Virus record (IMG/VR): IMGVR_UViG_3300005265_000570
Span: 1-21,433 of that record
DNA from: a virus
Length of the DNA stretch: 21,433 nt
Reading direction: 5' to 3' (one strand)
Below the pieces are notes generated by a model. That model searched no databases. It was not told where the DNA came from and worked only from the letters and a program-made list of their open reading frames with translations. Positions 1-8,113 of this stretch are shown piece by piece. Position 1 is the stretch's first letter; each line of letters starts with the position of its first letter. The position numbers and the translations under genes are program-made.

Positions 1-509
1 CTGATATTCGACGGCAACCACCCTTCGACCAGGACGCCCAGGACGTGGCTCTCCTCCTCGGCAGCAGTGTAGGTGATCACTACTTCCTCCGGTTCTCCCC
101 AGGTCACGCCGTCCTTGTCGATGGAGTAGGTGACCTTGTAATACTTACCTCCGAACTCTACGACGATGTAATCGGCATAGGTATCCACGATCCACGCCTC
201 GACGGGGTAGTCCCTGCCAGGCGGAATTTTCGGGGGAAATACCGCGCTGATGGCATCGCGGAGTTGGTTCTTGATCGTCTCATAAGAACCGGCTGCCTTT
301 TCCAGGATTTGGATGTATGTCATTGCATCCTCCTTCCCCTTTCCTCCAGGGTGTTTAGTTTTGCCTGCGGCCCGGATGCAGGCAAAAATGGCGTCTTGTT
401 CACTGCCACCATCGCGCAGGACAGCGTTGGCGGCCTTGACGCACTTCTTCTTTTCGGCTGTTGTCCAGTTCTTTGCGCAACTGGGGGGTGCTTTCACTGT
501 CCAGGGCAT
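1..509 (-). CDS. ChaB-like / head-associated phage protein (partial, C-terminus off window)
   Basis: Minus-strand reading frame that starts with ATG at 509-507 and runs open to the window edge, so about 169 codons are visible and the C-terminus is missing. Residues 1-55 (MPWTVKAPPSCAKNW, then AEKKKCVKAANAVL and AIFACIRAAGK) resemble the short ChaB-like domain seen at the N-terminus of phage head or scaffold-type proteins. Residues about 90-145 (YPVEAWIVDTYADYIVVEFGGKYYKV, given here only as key pattern D-Y-I-V-V-E-GGKYY) match a beta-rich segment often found in capsid-associated or prohead-protease-type phage proteins. An in-frame ATG at 323 with a better ribosome site (GGAGG, 5 bases upstream) could be an internal start. 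It is the last gene seen in the late operon, after terminase and portal, where capsid assembly genes are expected. Role is inferred from position and weak family resemblance. Confidence 0.6.
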   Translation of the reverse strand, partial: MPWTVKAPPSCAKNWTTAEKKKCVKAANAVLRDGGSEQDAIFACIRAAGKTKHPGGKGKEDAMTYIQILEKAAGSYETIKNQLRDAISAVFPPKIPPGRDYPVEAWIVDTYADYIVVEFGGKYYKVTYSIDKDGVTWGEPEEVVITYTAAEEESHVLGVLVEGWLPSNI

Positions 510-527
510 CGTAATATATCCTTGCTA

Positions 528-812
528 TTATGGTCGAACCGGCATACCTGGCCGGACAATCCGGCTTATGGTCTCCCGCTTATGAGACTGCTCCCACTGC
601 TGCTGGATGATATGGTGTGCTCGCATCTTGAGCCAGGTTCCGACCAGTAGCAGTTGGGCAGGGGTAACGTTGTGCACCTGAACTCCAAACTGCGCCGAGT
701 CGCGGCCTTTGAACGTGACGACCAGCACGCTGGCCTGGTCTGGGTTGTATTCGGCGGCGGGCTGATCCTGGGCCGCTTCTTCTGCGGCGGACGGTTTCTG
801 ATTCTGTGACAT
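528..812 (-). CDS. Small hypothetical protein between portal and head gene
   Basis: A 94-residue protein starting at ATG 812-810, with a purine-rich ribosome site (AAAGGGGG) just upstream. It begins 14 bases after the portal stop codon and is followed by the ChaB-like gene after 18 bases, so it is very likely co-transcribed with the head genes. The first 25 residues are rich in Ala, Gln, Glu and Pro and look disordered. The middle (SVLVVTFKGRDSAQFGVQVHNVTPAQLLLVGTWL in outline) reads as a beta hairpin followed by a hydrophobic helix. The C-terminus is basic. I do not recognise the family. Small proteins in this slot of phage genomes are often head accessory proteins, but nothing in the sequence shows that directly. 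Confidence 0.6.
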   Translation of the reverse strand: MSQNQKPSAAEEAAQDQPAAEYNPDQASVLVVTFKGRDSAQFGVQVHNVTPAQLLLVGTWLKMRAHHIIQQQWEQSHKRETISRIVRPGMPVRP

Positions 813-826
813 CTATCCCCCTTTGG

Positions 827-3028
827 TTACAATTCGACTATATCGCATCGGCAACGACCATCGCAGACGGTGCCGAATCCCGGCAATATCCCCCCCGTAG
901 CCGCGAGGAGGGCGGTCATGCTCTCGTAGATACCGGCAAACTCTGGGCATTGCCAGCAGTGTATGGCCGTGGGGTCGAGCACCCAGGCGACAGCCGGCGG
1001 CTTGATTCCCTGTCGTTCCATCTCGGCGTGCCGTTCGGCCATGCCTGCGTGGTAGGCGTGCCAGTGTTGGCCGGCATACAGCGGGATGCGCCAGGCTTCG
1101 CCCTCGAAGGCGGCCCCCAGAGTGGTGGCCGCGTCCTCGGTCTGCCCGTTCTTGAGCAGGAGCAGAATAGCCGCGACTCTGCCCTCGAGCTCGCCCCGAA
1201 TATCGTTCATGATCAGATTAGTCAAATAGTGATCGTTGTTCTCTTTCTCGGCGGTCAAGGCGGCATCCCCTTCGGGCGGAACGGCCTGGCTGCCGAAGCC
1301 GAGGTAGAAGGCAGCGGCCAAGTCGGTGTATCCCTTCTGCTTCATCAGCAGGAGGAGTACGGTCAGCCGGTCATCGAGGCGAGCCATGAACTCATCGTCG
1401 TTGTCGGGAAGTGGAGTGGAGGTCAAGATCTCGACGGTATCCTCGGCCCAGGCGTTGTACATGGCTCGCAGGTCTTTCTCGTACCTCTGGTTCGTCTTAA
1501 CCTTGACCGGGTCGGGTTTGTATTCTGGCGACTGCTCCAGGAGAACCGAGCCGGGGGCATCCTCCTGGCCGTTGCCCTTCGCGGCGGGTTGTGGCCGGCC
1601 GGCCGGCGGGGGAGCAATCTTCGGCACGGGCTGCACCTGCTCCCTGATCCGCTCCTGCAGAACCTCCCATTCCCGGTCCGTCATTTTCAAGCGGTTGTGG
1701 GCGATCCACTCTGCGTCGAGCACCCGCTGCTTGATGCGCAAGTCGTCGGCCCTGGCCCAGTAGAACTCGGTCTTGGCCTGCTCCGACTCGTCGATGCGTG
1801 AGGGGTTAGGCCACACGAGAGCGTAGGGAATGGTCTTGGGGTCTATCCCCGCCAGGATGAGTTGCAGGTCGATGATCTGGATCAGGCCGGCAGTGAGCAT
1901 CGCCTGCACACGGCGCTCCGTGCGGGCGAACTGGCGCTCCTCTTGCTCCAGGGTAGCACGGGCGTTGACGTCCCGTTCCAGGCCCAGGTAGGCCCTGGGC
2001 ACGCGGGAGCGCATGAGCAGCTTGGATCGGAAATATTCCAGGCTCTCTAGATTTTTGAATCCGGTGTTGGCCGTGTCCAGGACGGTGACGTCGTCGAGGC
2101 TCCGCTCTTTGCTGCCATCCTCTAAGATGTTGTAGGCGACGGGTAGATAGATGTCGCGAATGACAGTCAGCGGGTCGTCTGACAGAGTGCCGCTGGCCAG
2201 CTTCTTGGTCAACAGGGCTTGGCGAAACCTGCGGACGTGAGCTCTGGCCTCTTTGTCGCTCATGCCGGTGGTGTCTATCTTGAACAGCAAACGGGCGAAG
2301 GCGCGAGTGAGCCAGTTGATGGCCAGGGCCTCCTCCATCGCCTTCAGCTTTTTCCAAGCATTGCGTGTACTGTAGAACACGCCCCGGCCGTAGATGCTGT
2401 TTTCGGGTCTGCTCCATCGCAGGTGCACGATCTGCCAATCGTAGAATCCGGCGATGAATGCGGATGTGCCGATGCGATATTGCTCGAAGGCCCAGGCGCC
2501 TTGCCGGTCTCCTTGCTGCAACAGACCGGCCTCGTCCTCGTTACGCTTCATAGACCTGACCGGCATGGGCACTATTCGGCAGATCTGCATCGTCTGCCGG
2601 TCGACGACTACCTGCAGAAACTGATCGCCATACTTTAGCGTTGACCTGGCAATTTTATAGCTTTCCTCCTGAAGGTGAGTCTCGTCCAGGAGTGCGGCGA
2701 TGGCATCTTTGGCTCGCTGCGGGATTTCCTGATCGTCAGGAAACTGGACGGTAAAGGCAGTTTGACCGTCCTCAGCGGAGACGGCGCAGTCGGCGAGAAT
2801 ATCCAGGGCGGTAGCCACCTCGTCAACGGTGTCGTCCATCTCCTCCAGGTCGGCGTAGGCTTTGCTTCGCTCCGAGGAGACGGCAAACAGGCGCGACGTC
2901 CACTTGAGATACTCCGCACTGGGCGTGCCGGTGGATGAACTCTTCTCCACCGGGGGTTCGGCCTCGCGGCGTAGGCGGGCGAACGCTCGTGTGACGCGAG
3001 CTATGAGGCCACGGTCAGGCGTTGGCAT
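827..3028 (-). CDS. Portal protein with C-terminal head-morphogenesis (MuF-like) domain
   Basis: 733 residues. The portal forms the dodecameric ring at the capsid vertex through which the terminase pumps DNA. Residues about 45-420 look like a T4 gp20-type portal: an N-terminal helical segment with YADLEEMDDTVDEVATALDI, a YGDQFLQVVVD strand, RIVPMPVRSM, and a region RVPRAYLGLERDVNARATLEQEE that fits the portal crown and clip. A Pro/Ala/Gln-rich linker follows near residues 470-510. The last 230 residues resemble the SPP1 gp7/Mu gpF minor head protein family, ending with a cysteine-rich motif (HCWQCPEFAG, then TVCDGRCRCDI). At 733 residues it is longer than a typical portal of about 500, which suggests a fusion. 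The start codon overlaps the end of the terminase gene by 28 bases and has a GGAGGAAC ribosome site, indicating translational coupling. Confidence 0.85.
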   Translation of the reverse strand: MPTPDRGLIARVTRAFARLRREAEPPVEKSSSTGTPSAEYLKWTSRLFAVSSERSKAYADLEEMDDTVDEVATALDILADCAVSAEDGQTAFTVQFPDDQEIPQRAKDAIAALLDETHLQEESYKIARSTLKYGDQFLQVVVDRQTMQICRIVPMPVRSMKRNEDEAGLLQQGDRQGAWAFEQYRIGTSAFIAGFYDWQIVHLRWSRPENSIYGRGVFYSTRNAWKKLKAMEEALAINWLTRAFARLLFKIDTTGMSDKEARAHVRRFRQALLTKKLASGTLSDDPLTVIRDIYLPVAYNILEDGSKERSLDDVTVLDTANTGFKNLESLEYFRSKLLMRSRVPRAYLGLERDVNARATLEQEERQFARTERRVQAMLTAGLIQIIDLQLILAGIDPKTIPYALVWPNPSRIDESEQAKTEFYWARADDLRIKQRVLDAEWIAHNRLKMTDREWEVLQERIREQVQPVPKIAPPPAGRPQPAAKGNGQEDAPGSVLLEQSPEYKPDPVKVKTNQRYEKDLRAMYNAWAEDTVEILTSTPLPDNDDEFMARLDDRLTVLLLLMKQKGYTDLAAAFYLGFGSQAVPPEGDAALTAEKENNDHYLTNLIMNDIRGELEGRVAAILLLLKNGQTEDAATTLGAAFEGEAWRIPLYAGQHWHAYHAGMAERHAEMERQGIKPPAVAWVLDPTAIHCWQCPEFAGIYESMTALLAATGGILPGFGTVCDGRCRCDIVEL

Positions 3029-4779
3029 AGTTCCTCCTGCTCGGCGATTTCACGTTGCACCTCGTCGGGTAACTGATCACGGATGGCCTGGGCCTCCGGT
3101 GGCGCGGAATCCTCACCGAAGGTGTGGCTCTCCGCCTCCGGTGTCGGCGGGGACTCCCTCCTGGCGGCAGCGAAGGTAAGAGCGATTTTCCGCGCCTGCT
3201 CCAGGGCGTCCGGGCCGTCTTTGAGCTCGTGCTTTGGATATAATAGAAGCTGCTGCCCTAACGGATCGTCGAGTGTCTCGAATAGGATGTAGCCATTCTC
3301 GATGGCCGGCTGCAAACTCTGGATGCGCAGGTCTTTGTTCTTGACCGGATGCGTCGGTATGGTGTTGAGCGTAACTCCGGCGGCGGCGCAGGCTTTCAAC
3401 AGACCAGTGCGAAAGAGCTCCTGGAAAGCCACCGCTTCCACGCCGAAGGCGGTGTAGGTCATGCCTCGACCGGCCCACTTGCGGACGTGGTCGACGATGC
3501 GGGCGAGGGCCTTGTCGGGCGTTATAATGCGAATGTCAGGTTCGATGACGAACTGCTGGCCGGTCGGGGCATGTAGTACGTCGATGATGGCCGTGGCGCA
3601 ATCCTCGGCATCTTTGCCCAGGGCCGGATCACAGGCCCCGATCAGCATACAATCCCGCATCCTGACCGCTGCTCCCCAGTCAGCGGGCACCAGCCACACC
3701 TCGCCGTCGTCACGGAGCTCCCGGCGGGCCAGGTGCAGGGTCTGGAAATAGCGGTCGTCGGGGTCTACCGGCTCGTTCTGTTTTTCGCTGTTGAAACTAC
3801 CCCGGCCATCCACCAGTCGTTGTACCATGAGACTGTAGTAGTCCTCCCGCTCTGGCCAGGCGACTTTCGTGCCGGCCATCATCTCCGCTTCGTGCTCCTC
3901 GAAGAAGGCGCGAGCCGTCCCTTTGCGGTTCGGGTCGGAGAGGTCGACGAACAGTCGCTCCCATTGTTCCCACAGATCGCGTCGCTGACTCCAGGCGAGT
4001 ACGGCCTGGTGTTTGCGGCCGGTATACCCGGGGTTCTCCAAGAGACGGGCTAGGAGGCAATCGTAGTGCAGGATCGTACCAATTACAAAATAGTCGGTGG
4101 CGTCGGTGCCTGCCTTGCGAACGGCCTTCTCGTGCCAATTCCGCACCTTGCGGCGTTGGGCCGGTGACTGGACGTTCTCGTCGTTCTCGATGTCGTCCTC
4201 GATCACCAGGTCGGGCCGGAACTGCATGTACTTTCGGCCGCGCACCTTCATGCGTGCGCCCAGGGCCTTGATCTTGGCCATGCCGCCAGGCGTGCGCAGG
4301 ATAATCTCGTCCTGCTGCCAGGTCGGGCCTCGGACATCCCCGTAATGCTCGCGCAGGCGCTCGTTCGTCTCGCACTCTTCCTTGATCGCGGCCAGGTAAT
4401 CCTTGCTCTGGTCGTATGAATCAGAGAGGAGGAGCACGAACCTTTTCTTGCCGGTCAGGGTAGCCCACAAGGGCAAACCGAAGTTTACCCATGTCGTCTT
4501 TCCGCCGCTGCGAGGCCAAGCTACGGCCTGGTTATGGCCGGCCCGGTCATTTATGGCAGCTTCGATGTCGGCGCACAATTGCCAGTGCATCGCGGCCAGG
4601 GGTAGGTTGAAATAGTGCGGGAAGAAAAACCGGCAGAAATAGGCCAGGTCTGCCTCGATCAGGCTCCGGTGCAGCTCGATGGCCGGCACGTGGCCGAGGA
4701 GGGTCAGTTGTTCAGGTGCGAATCGTCGGGTCAGATGCTCGACGAGTAATCGTTCATCCCGGCGGGTCAGGCTGATCAT
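3001..4779 (-). CDS. terL: Terminase large subunit (DNA-packaging ATPase/nuclease)
   Basis: 592 residues from the ATG at 4779. It cuts concatemeric phage DNA and drives it into the prohead through the portal. The ATPase domain shows a Walker A at residues 88-96 (WPRSGGKTT) and a Walker B at 190-197 (DLVIEDDIE), with the strand VLLLSDSYDQSKDY between them. The RNase H-like nuclease domain begins near residue 400 with ACDPALGKDAEDCATAIIDV, whose first Asp is the expected metal ligand. The motif spacing fits the large-terminase family that includes psiM2-type terminases. The frame stays open upstream to 4905, but the extra residues are Arg/Ser-rich and overlap the preceding gene, so I prefer 4779, which begins MISLTRRDE and has a GGGAGC ribosome-like sequence. 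It overlaps the upstream gene by 26 bases and the portal by 28. Confidence 0.93.
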   Translation of the reverse strand: MISLTRRDERLLVEHLTRRFAPEQLTLLGHVPAIELHRSLIEADLAYFCRFFFPHYFNLPLAAMHWQLCADIEAAINDRAGHNQAVAWPRSGGKTTWVNFGLPLWATLTGKKRFVLLLSDSYDQSKDYLAAIKEECETNERLREHYGDVRGPTWQQDEIILRTPGGMAKIKALGARMKVRGRKYMQFRPDLVIEDDIENDENVQSPAQRRKVRNWHEKAVRKAGTDATDYFVIGTILHYDCLLARLLENPGYTGRKHQAVLAWSQRRDLWEQWERLFVDLSDPNRKGTARAFFEEHEAEMMAGTKVAWPEREDYYSLMVQRLVDGRGSFNSEKQNEPVDPDDRYFQTLHLARRELRDDGEVWLVPADWGAAVRMRDCMLIGACDPALGKDAEDCATAIIDVLHAPTGQQFVIEPDIRIITPDKALARIVDHVRKWAGRGMTYTAFGVEAVAFQELFRTGLLKACAAAGVTLNTIPTHPVKNKDLRIQSLQPAIENGYILFETLDDPLGQQLLLYPKHELKDGPDALEQARKIALTFAAARRESPPTPEAESHTFGEDSAPPEAQAIRDQLPDEVQREIAEQEELCQRLTVAS

Positions 4780-5374
4780 CACTGCCTGCTCCCTGGGGCT
4801 CCTCCTGCTGCTCCTGGACGTCGCGCATGATCTCGGCCAGGGTGCGGGGCGAAGCATATATCGCCGGCGGGAGGGGGTTGCCTTCCTCGTCGGAATGGAT
4901 GACACGCTGCAGGTGCAGGCCGGTTAGTTCCTCAACGCCCTTTAGGTTTTCCACGAGAACTCTATAGAGTCCAACCTTGCTGCGCATGGCCTGGCCAGGC
5001 TCGCCCATCGCCCGAAGCTCGGCCCGCATCATGCGATCCAGGGCCTGGCGACGTTGCACGGCCAGGGAGATAGCTGCATCGCTGCGCTCGAATTCGTCGG
5101 GGAAGGTCTGCATGTACAGGTGGATCGTCTCCCGAATTTGGCGCAAGTAGGTGTAGACCTGATACTTGCTCTTCCCTATAGCCTTGGCCACGGTGTCTAC
5201 CGTGTGGCCATCCTCGTATATCAGGCGGAATACCTGCCGGATTTTCGCGTCGAGGTCGGGATCGCGGTGAAAGACGAGGACGCCGCTCACCTGGTCAGGC
5301 GGTGCAGCCAGACGATTGCTGTTTGAGCGTTCTTCGATCATCTCTTCGTCAGATATTCGCGGTTTTCGTGTCAT
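4754..5374 (-). CDS. Probable terminase small subunit (HTH protein)
   Basis: 206 residues from the ATG at 5374, preceded by GAGG at 8 bases; a longer frame reaches 5416 but has a poor ribosome site. Residues 57-80 (GHTVDTVAKAIGKSKYQVYTYL) form a clear helix-turn-helix like those of small terminases and other DNA-binding phage proteins. The middle is helical with many Arg and Glu residues (RRQALDRMMRAELRAM) and could drive oligomerisation. The C-terminus is acidic and rich in Gln, Asp and Pro. The gene lies directly upstream of terL with a 26-base overlap, the usual place of the small subunit, which recognises the packaging start site and recruits the large subunit. The call rests on the HTH and the position; a transcription regulator is the alternative. 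Confidence 0.7.
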   Translation of the reverse strand: MTRKPRISDEEMIEERSNSNRLAAPPDQVSGVLVFHRDPDLDAKIRQVFRLIYEDGHTVDTVAKAIGKSKYQVYTYLRQIRETIHLYMQTFPDEFERSDAAISLAVQRRQALDRMMRAELRAMGEPGQAMRSKVGLYRVLVENLKGVEELTGLHLQRVIHSDEEGNPLPPAIYASPRTLAEIMRDVQEQQEEPQGAGSDDQPDPPG

Positions 5375-5394
5375 CCGAAAATCCTCTTTATCCC

Positions 5395-6042
5395 TTATGC
5401 CTCCACGATTTGCCATGTTCTGCTTGGCAATAGTACAAACACGTCCAGATCGGACGGGGCAACGATCCAGGTTGCATTTTCGTCCTTACGTACCAACCCC
5501 GCGCTGTGCTGCTCACCGCCCTTTGGCTGGCCCACAGAGGGGTGTTGCTGAGCAGCCCACTCGAAGCCACTCTGTCCGGGATGATCGCAATCCGCCATAA
5601 CGTCCCAAGTCCCATCGGCCCACAAGATGTAAATCGTCCCCGGCGTGGGGTCGGGCCACCAGAACATAATCGCGTTCTCAAATGATTGCTCCGCCATGCG
5701 AGTAGTCGGGATCAGGTTGGACGGCGTGGGCGGCGGGGATGGTTTATCTGGTGGGGGTGGTGAGGGTGGCTCTTCAGTTGGCTGCCCCGGCTCAGCATGA
5801 ACCACCACGAATACGTTCATCCCACCCTGCCGCCAGCGGCGGGTGTAACGTATGCCCTGGCCGCTGCGCCTTTGGAGTACGCGGTCAATGGCGGACAGGA
5901 ACTCCTCTAGTTCCCGCTCCGTGTCGGGTGACTGCATCGTGCCGACGCACTCACCGCCACGGGCAAACATCACCTCACCGGCCCGCACCTCGCCCAGGGC
6001 GGGATCATTGCAGATTATCCTCTCCAGTTCCTCCGCGTCCAT
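5395..6042 (-). CDS. Hypothetical two-part protein with proline-rich linker
   Basis: 215 residues starting at ATG 6042 with a GGGAGG ribosome site 6 bases upstream. The N-terminal 80 residues are acidic and helical (MDAEELERIICNDPALGEV, LEEFLSAIDRVLQRRS). They end in a strand FVVVHAEPG. A linker of about 30 residues is almost entirely Pro, Ser, Glu and Thr. The C-terminal 100 residues are rich in Trp (MFWWPDP, YILWADGTWDVM, ATWIVAPSDLDVFVLLPSRTWQIV) and look like a small beta domain. I do not recognise a family. It precedes the small terminase gene by 20 bases in the same direction and so belongs to the late operon. Pro-rich linkers with beta-rich ends occur in virion decoration proteins, but that is only a suggestion. 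Confidence 0.65.
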   Translation of the reverse strand: MDAEELERIICNDPALGEVRAGEVMFARGGECVGTMQSPDTERELEEFLSAIDRVLQRRSGQGIRYTRRWRQGGMNVFVVVHAEPGQPTEEPPSPPPPDKPSPPPTPSNLIPTTRMAEQSFENAIMFWWPDPTPGTIYILWADGTWDVMADCDHPGQSGFEWAAQQHPSVGQPKGGEQHSAGLVRKDENATWIVAPSDLDVFVLLPSRTWQIVEA

Positions 6043-6103
6043 GCTAAGCCTCCCAGTCCGACAGCTACTAACAGAGCAGTATGGAACAACTCCGAAATCC
6101 CTC

Positions 6104-6136
6104 TTTAGCGGGAGGGGTTGAATTTGCTTAAGTAGT
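6104..6136 (+). promoter_or_regulatory. 33-bp repeated element, copy A
   Basis: TTTAG at 6104-6108, eleven variable bases, then the invariant 17-mer GAATTTGCTTAAGTAGT at 6120-6136. The next start codon lies 40 bases downstream at 6177 (GTTAGATAGGAGG-type ribosome site, AGGAGG at 6165-6170). It sits between the divergently arranged minus-strand gene 5395-6042 and the plus-strand island 6177-6984. This is the only copy that does not follow a terminator, which fits its place at a divergent junction. Function as a promoter or activator site is inferred from the repeated, oriented placement. Confidence 0.75.
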
Positions 6137-6176
6137 ACAACGGATCAATACTCTACTTTCAGATAGGAGGTCTATT

Positions 6177-6620
6177 ATGACGAAACCACCGATGCGCGTG
6201 CTGTCTGATCAGGCAGCAGAGAACCTGGTCCGCGCCATTTTCGAGGGAAAGGAATCCCCAACGACTGCGGTCTCCGGCTGCATCCCCCCGGCTCGCAAGT
6301 TATATCGCGTGTTTGCTGATATGGGCGATCTGATCTCACCGTTCATCGACAAACTCGCGGCTGCCGAGGTCAAGCACGACCAACTGGTCGAACGGCTGGT
6401 CATGCTGGCCGAGATACGGGATGCCCTGGAATCAGTAGAGCTGCCCGACTCGCCGATCCGCTATAGCGGGACCATAACCCGCCTGGAAATGGCCGAGGGC
6501 CTGCTCTTCGAGCAAGTGCAGCAAGCTGAGACCGCATACTACGACGCCCTCACCAATCTCATGGATGAGATTTCGGCCATCCTGTTCGAGACAACCACGG
6601 ACGAGAAGGGAGGTGATTGA
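6177..6620 (+). CDS. Hypothetical helical protein, first gene of plus-strand island
   Basis: 147 residues, start ATG at 6177 with AGGAGG seven bases upstream. The sequence is acidic and mostly helical (AAENLVRAIFEGKES, VFADMGDLISPFIDKLAAAEVKHDQLVERLVMLAEIRDAL in outline, then LEMAEGLLFEQVQQAETAYYDALTNLMDEISAIL). It has no membrane segment, no signal peptide and no motif I recognise. Coiled-coil or helical-bundle character is likely. It follows copy A of the repeated 33-bp element and is separated from the next gene by one base, so the two form an operon that ends at the terminator at 7008. The pair is inserted, in the opposite direction, between two halves of the late minus-strand block. Confidence 0.65.
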   Translation: MTKPPMRVLSDQAAENLVRAIFEGKESPTTAVSGCIPPARKLYRVFADMGDLISPFIDKLAAAEVKHDQLVERLVMLAEIRDALESVELPDSPIRYSGTITRLEMAEGLLFEQVQQAETAYYDALTNLMDEISAILFETTTDEKGGD

Positions 6621-6621
6621 A

Positions 6622-6984
6622 ATGGGCTTTCCCCTCCAGGTAGGCGTCGCCCCTAGCCCTGGGTCTTACGTCTCGCCGAAGGACGGTGGCGATCATCTGC
6701 AACCCTTCTTCGATGCACTGACGGAAGCCGAGATCGCAAGCAAGCGCTTGCGTCGCCGCAGGGCTGCTTATACCCGCGAGGCGGCCTCGGTCGCTGCGCT
6801 GCTCAGCGGTACACGGCCCGACGCCACACTGCTCCTGCAAGAGTGCACCGAGGCTCTGCAAACTGCCGAGTGGTTTATGTCTCAGACGATGGCGCTATGC
6901 GATGACATTTTAGCGCAGGTACAGAGACAGAGCCTGGTGCCCCAACCGGCGGTCAACGAGGCGGCTTACGAACCGGCCTTGTAA
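6622..6984 (+). CDS. Hypothetical helical protein, second gene of plus-strand island
   Basis: 120 residues, starting MGFPLQVGVAPSPGSY with GGGAGGTGATTGAA directly upstream. The open frame extends further left to 6565, but that part only overlaps the preceding gene. After a short Gly/Ser/Pro-rich start the protein is helical (DHLQPFFDALTEAEIASKRLRRRRAAYTREAASVAALL in outline; LLLQECTEALQTAEWFMSQTMALCDDILAQVQRQSL). The pattern of an acidic helix, a basic patch SKRLRRRRAAY and further helices recalls the gene before it, so the two may interact. No family was recognised. Expression is probably coupled to 6177-6620, with transcription stopping at the hairpin 7008-7046. Confidence 0.65.
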   Translation: MGFPLQVGVAPSPGSYVSPKDGGDHLQPFFDALTEAEIASKRLRRRRAAYTREAASVAALLSGTRPDATLLLQECTEALQTAEWFMSQTMALCDDILAQVQRQSLVPQPAVNEAAYEPAL

Positions 6985-7007
6985 CTCGCGACCGCATCCC
7001 CTCTCCT

Positions 7008-7046
7008 GCCCCACTCTAGTGACCGCTAGAGTGGGGCTTTTCTTTT
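7008..7046 (+). terminator. Rho-independent terminator after plus-strand island
   Basis: Perfect 12-bp stem (GCCCCACTCTAG at 7008-7019 pairing with 7026-7037) around a 6-base loop, followed by TTTTCTTTT. It ends the two-gene plus-strand operon just before the converging methyltransferase gene stops at 7058. Confidence 0.92.
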
Positions 7047-7057
7047 AACCTATGGCG

Positions 7058-8113
7058 TTATGGTGAAAAGGCCATAACCAGATATTCGCGGTTCTCCTCG
7101 GTCTTCTGTGCCGAGGCAACGTTCCGCAGGTGGGCATACTTTACGATCACCGACCTGGAGACGGGACGGTATCGTTCTATTAGATGGGTTAGCTCGCGCA
7201 GGGTAACCTCTGCGTTGCCCAGGGAGATCACCCACAGCGGGATGTCCTCGGCTGCCTCCAAGATCTCGGCCAGGTATCGCCATCCCTGGCGATGGCTGAA
7301 CCGGCTTCTTACTCTGGGGATCATGTGGCCGGCAAGCAGACAGTCGATTGGCCAGTATGCCTCCTCATAGTCGAGGACGCCAGGATATGGCGGGTCCAGG
7401 TAGAGAACATCGCCGGTGTAGCGATCCAGGAAATCGCGGGCATCACCCTGGAAAGCCACGTGCTCCCGGCCGTTGCCGAATATCGCCTCGTTGATTGGGC
7501 CTGCTACCCCCATCAGGAACGGCAGGGGGCGCTGCCAGCGGGTGACTAAGCGCCGAACCTGCGAGCTCGTCAACCCCTCCTCGTTTCCAGCCGCCGCTTT
7601 CAACCCGACGGATGTACTCATTTGCCCGTACGGGGCGTTCAGGAAAATGAAACGGACGATCAGATAGCGACGCAGCCAGTAGCGATCATTCTCTGAGTCT
7701 GCATCCCGTTCCACGTTGGCGAGCATGGTGCGTACCAGATCGGCCACCTCGTCGGTGACGAACCAATTCAGGAGGCGACGGCGGCGGGCATAGACGTCGG
7801 TCAGGATGCCCTCGGTGTCGGTGCTGGCCACCAGGCCGGCAATGTCGTCGTCGCGGAGCTTCGTCGTATTGTTAACGATCAGGGCTCGGGCTGTGATATA
7901 GCTGCGGTCGGCTACATCGCCGCAGATGACTCGGAATCCCTGGGCCTTGGCATACAAGCTAACGCTGCATCCCCCGGCGAACGGATCGAGCAGGGTACAC
8001 TCCGGCCATTTCCGCTGTGGGATATAGCGGGCGATCTCCCGAAAAATGCGAGGACACAATTTGCGCTTACCGCCGAAATAGGAGGGTAGAGCGGCGAACG
8101 GCGACCAGGTCAT
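7058..8113 (-). CDS. dam: DNA adenine methyltransferase (Dam family, D12 class)
   Basis: 351 residues from ATG 8113; the longer frame upstream only shadows the ParB-like gene. It transfers a methyl group from S-adenosylmethionine to N6 of adenine in DNA. Near the N-terminus is the family's YFGGK signature (residues 12-16, PSYFGGKRKL). DPFAGG at 43-48 is motif I of the methyl-donor pocket, and DPPYPG at 240-245 is the catalytic motif IV (DPPY). Length is slightly above that of a typical Dam of 270-300 residues. The start codon overlaps the stop of the upstream ParB-like gene as ATGA, with GGAG upstream, so the pair is translationally coupled. In phages such enzymes protect DNA from restriction or mark it for packaging or gene control. 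The target site cannot be read from the sequence; GATC is typical of the family. Confidence 0.9.
   Translation of the reverse strand: MTWSPFAALPSYFGGKRKLCPRIFREIARYIPQRKWPECTLLDPFAGGCSVSLYAKAQGFRVICGDVADRSYITARALIVNNTTKLRDDDIAGLVASTDTEGILTDVYARRRRLLNWFVTDEVADLVRTMLANVERDADSENDRYWLRRYLIVRFIFLNAPYGQMSTSVGLKAAAGNEEGLTSSQVRRLVTRWQRPLPFLMGVAGPINEAIFGNGREHVAFQGDARDFLDRYTGDVLYLDPPYPGVLDYEEAYWPIDCLLAGHMIPRVRSRFSHRQGWRYLAEILEAAEDIPLWVISLGNAEVTLRELTHLIERYRPVSRSVIVKYAHLRNVASAQKTEENREYLVMAFSP

Noticed and set aside
806-1801. 331-codon plus-strand frame opposite the portal gene
   Set aside because: It mirrors the GC-rich portal coding strand, has low-complexity Gly/Val/Leu composition, and the minus-strand portal is well supported.
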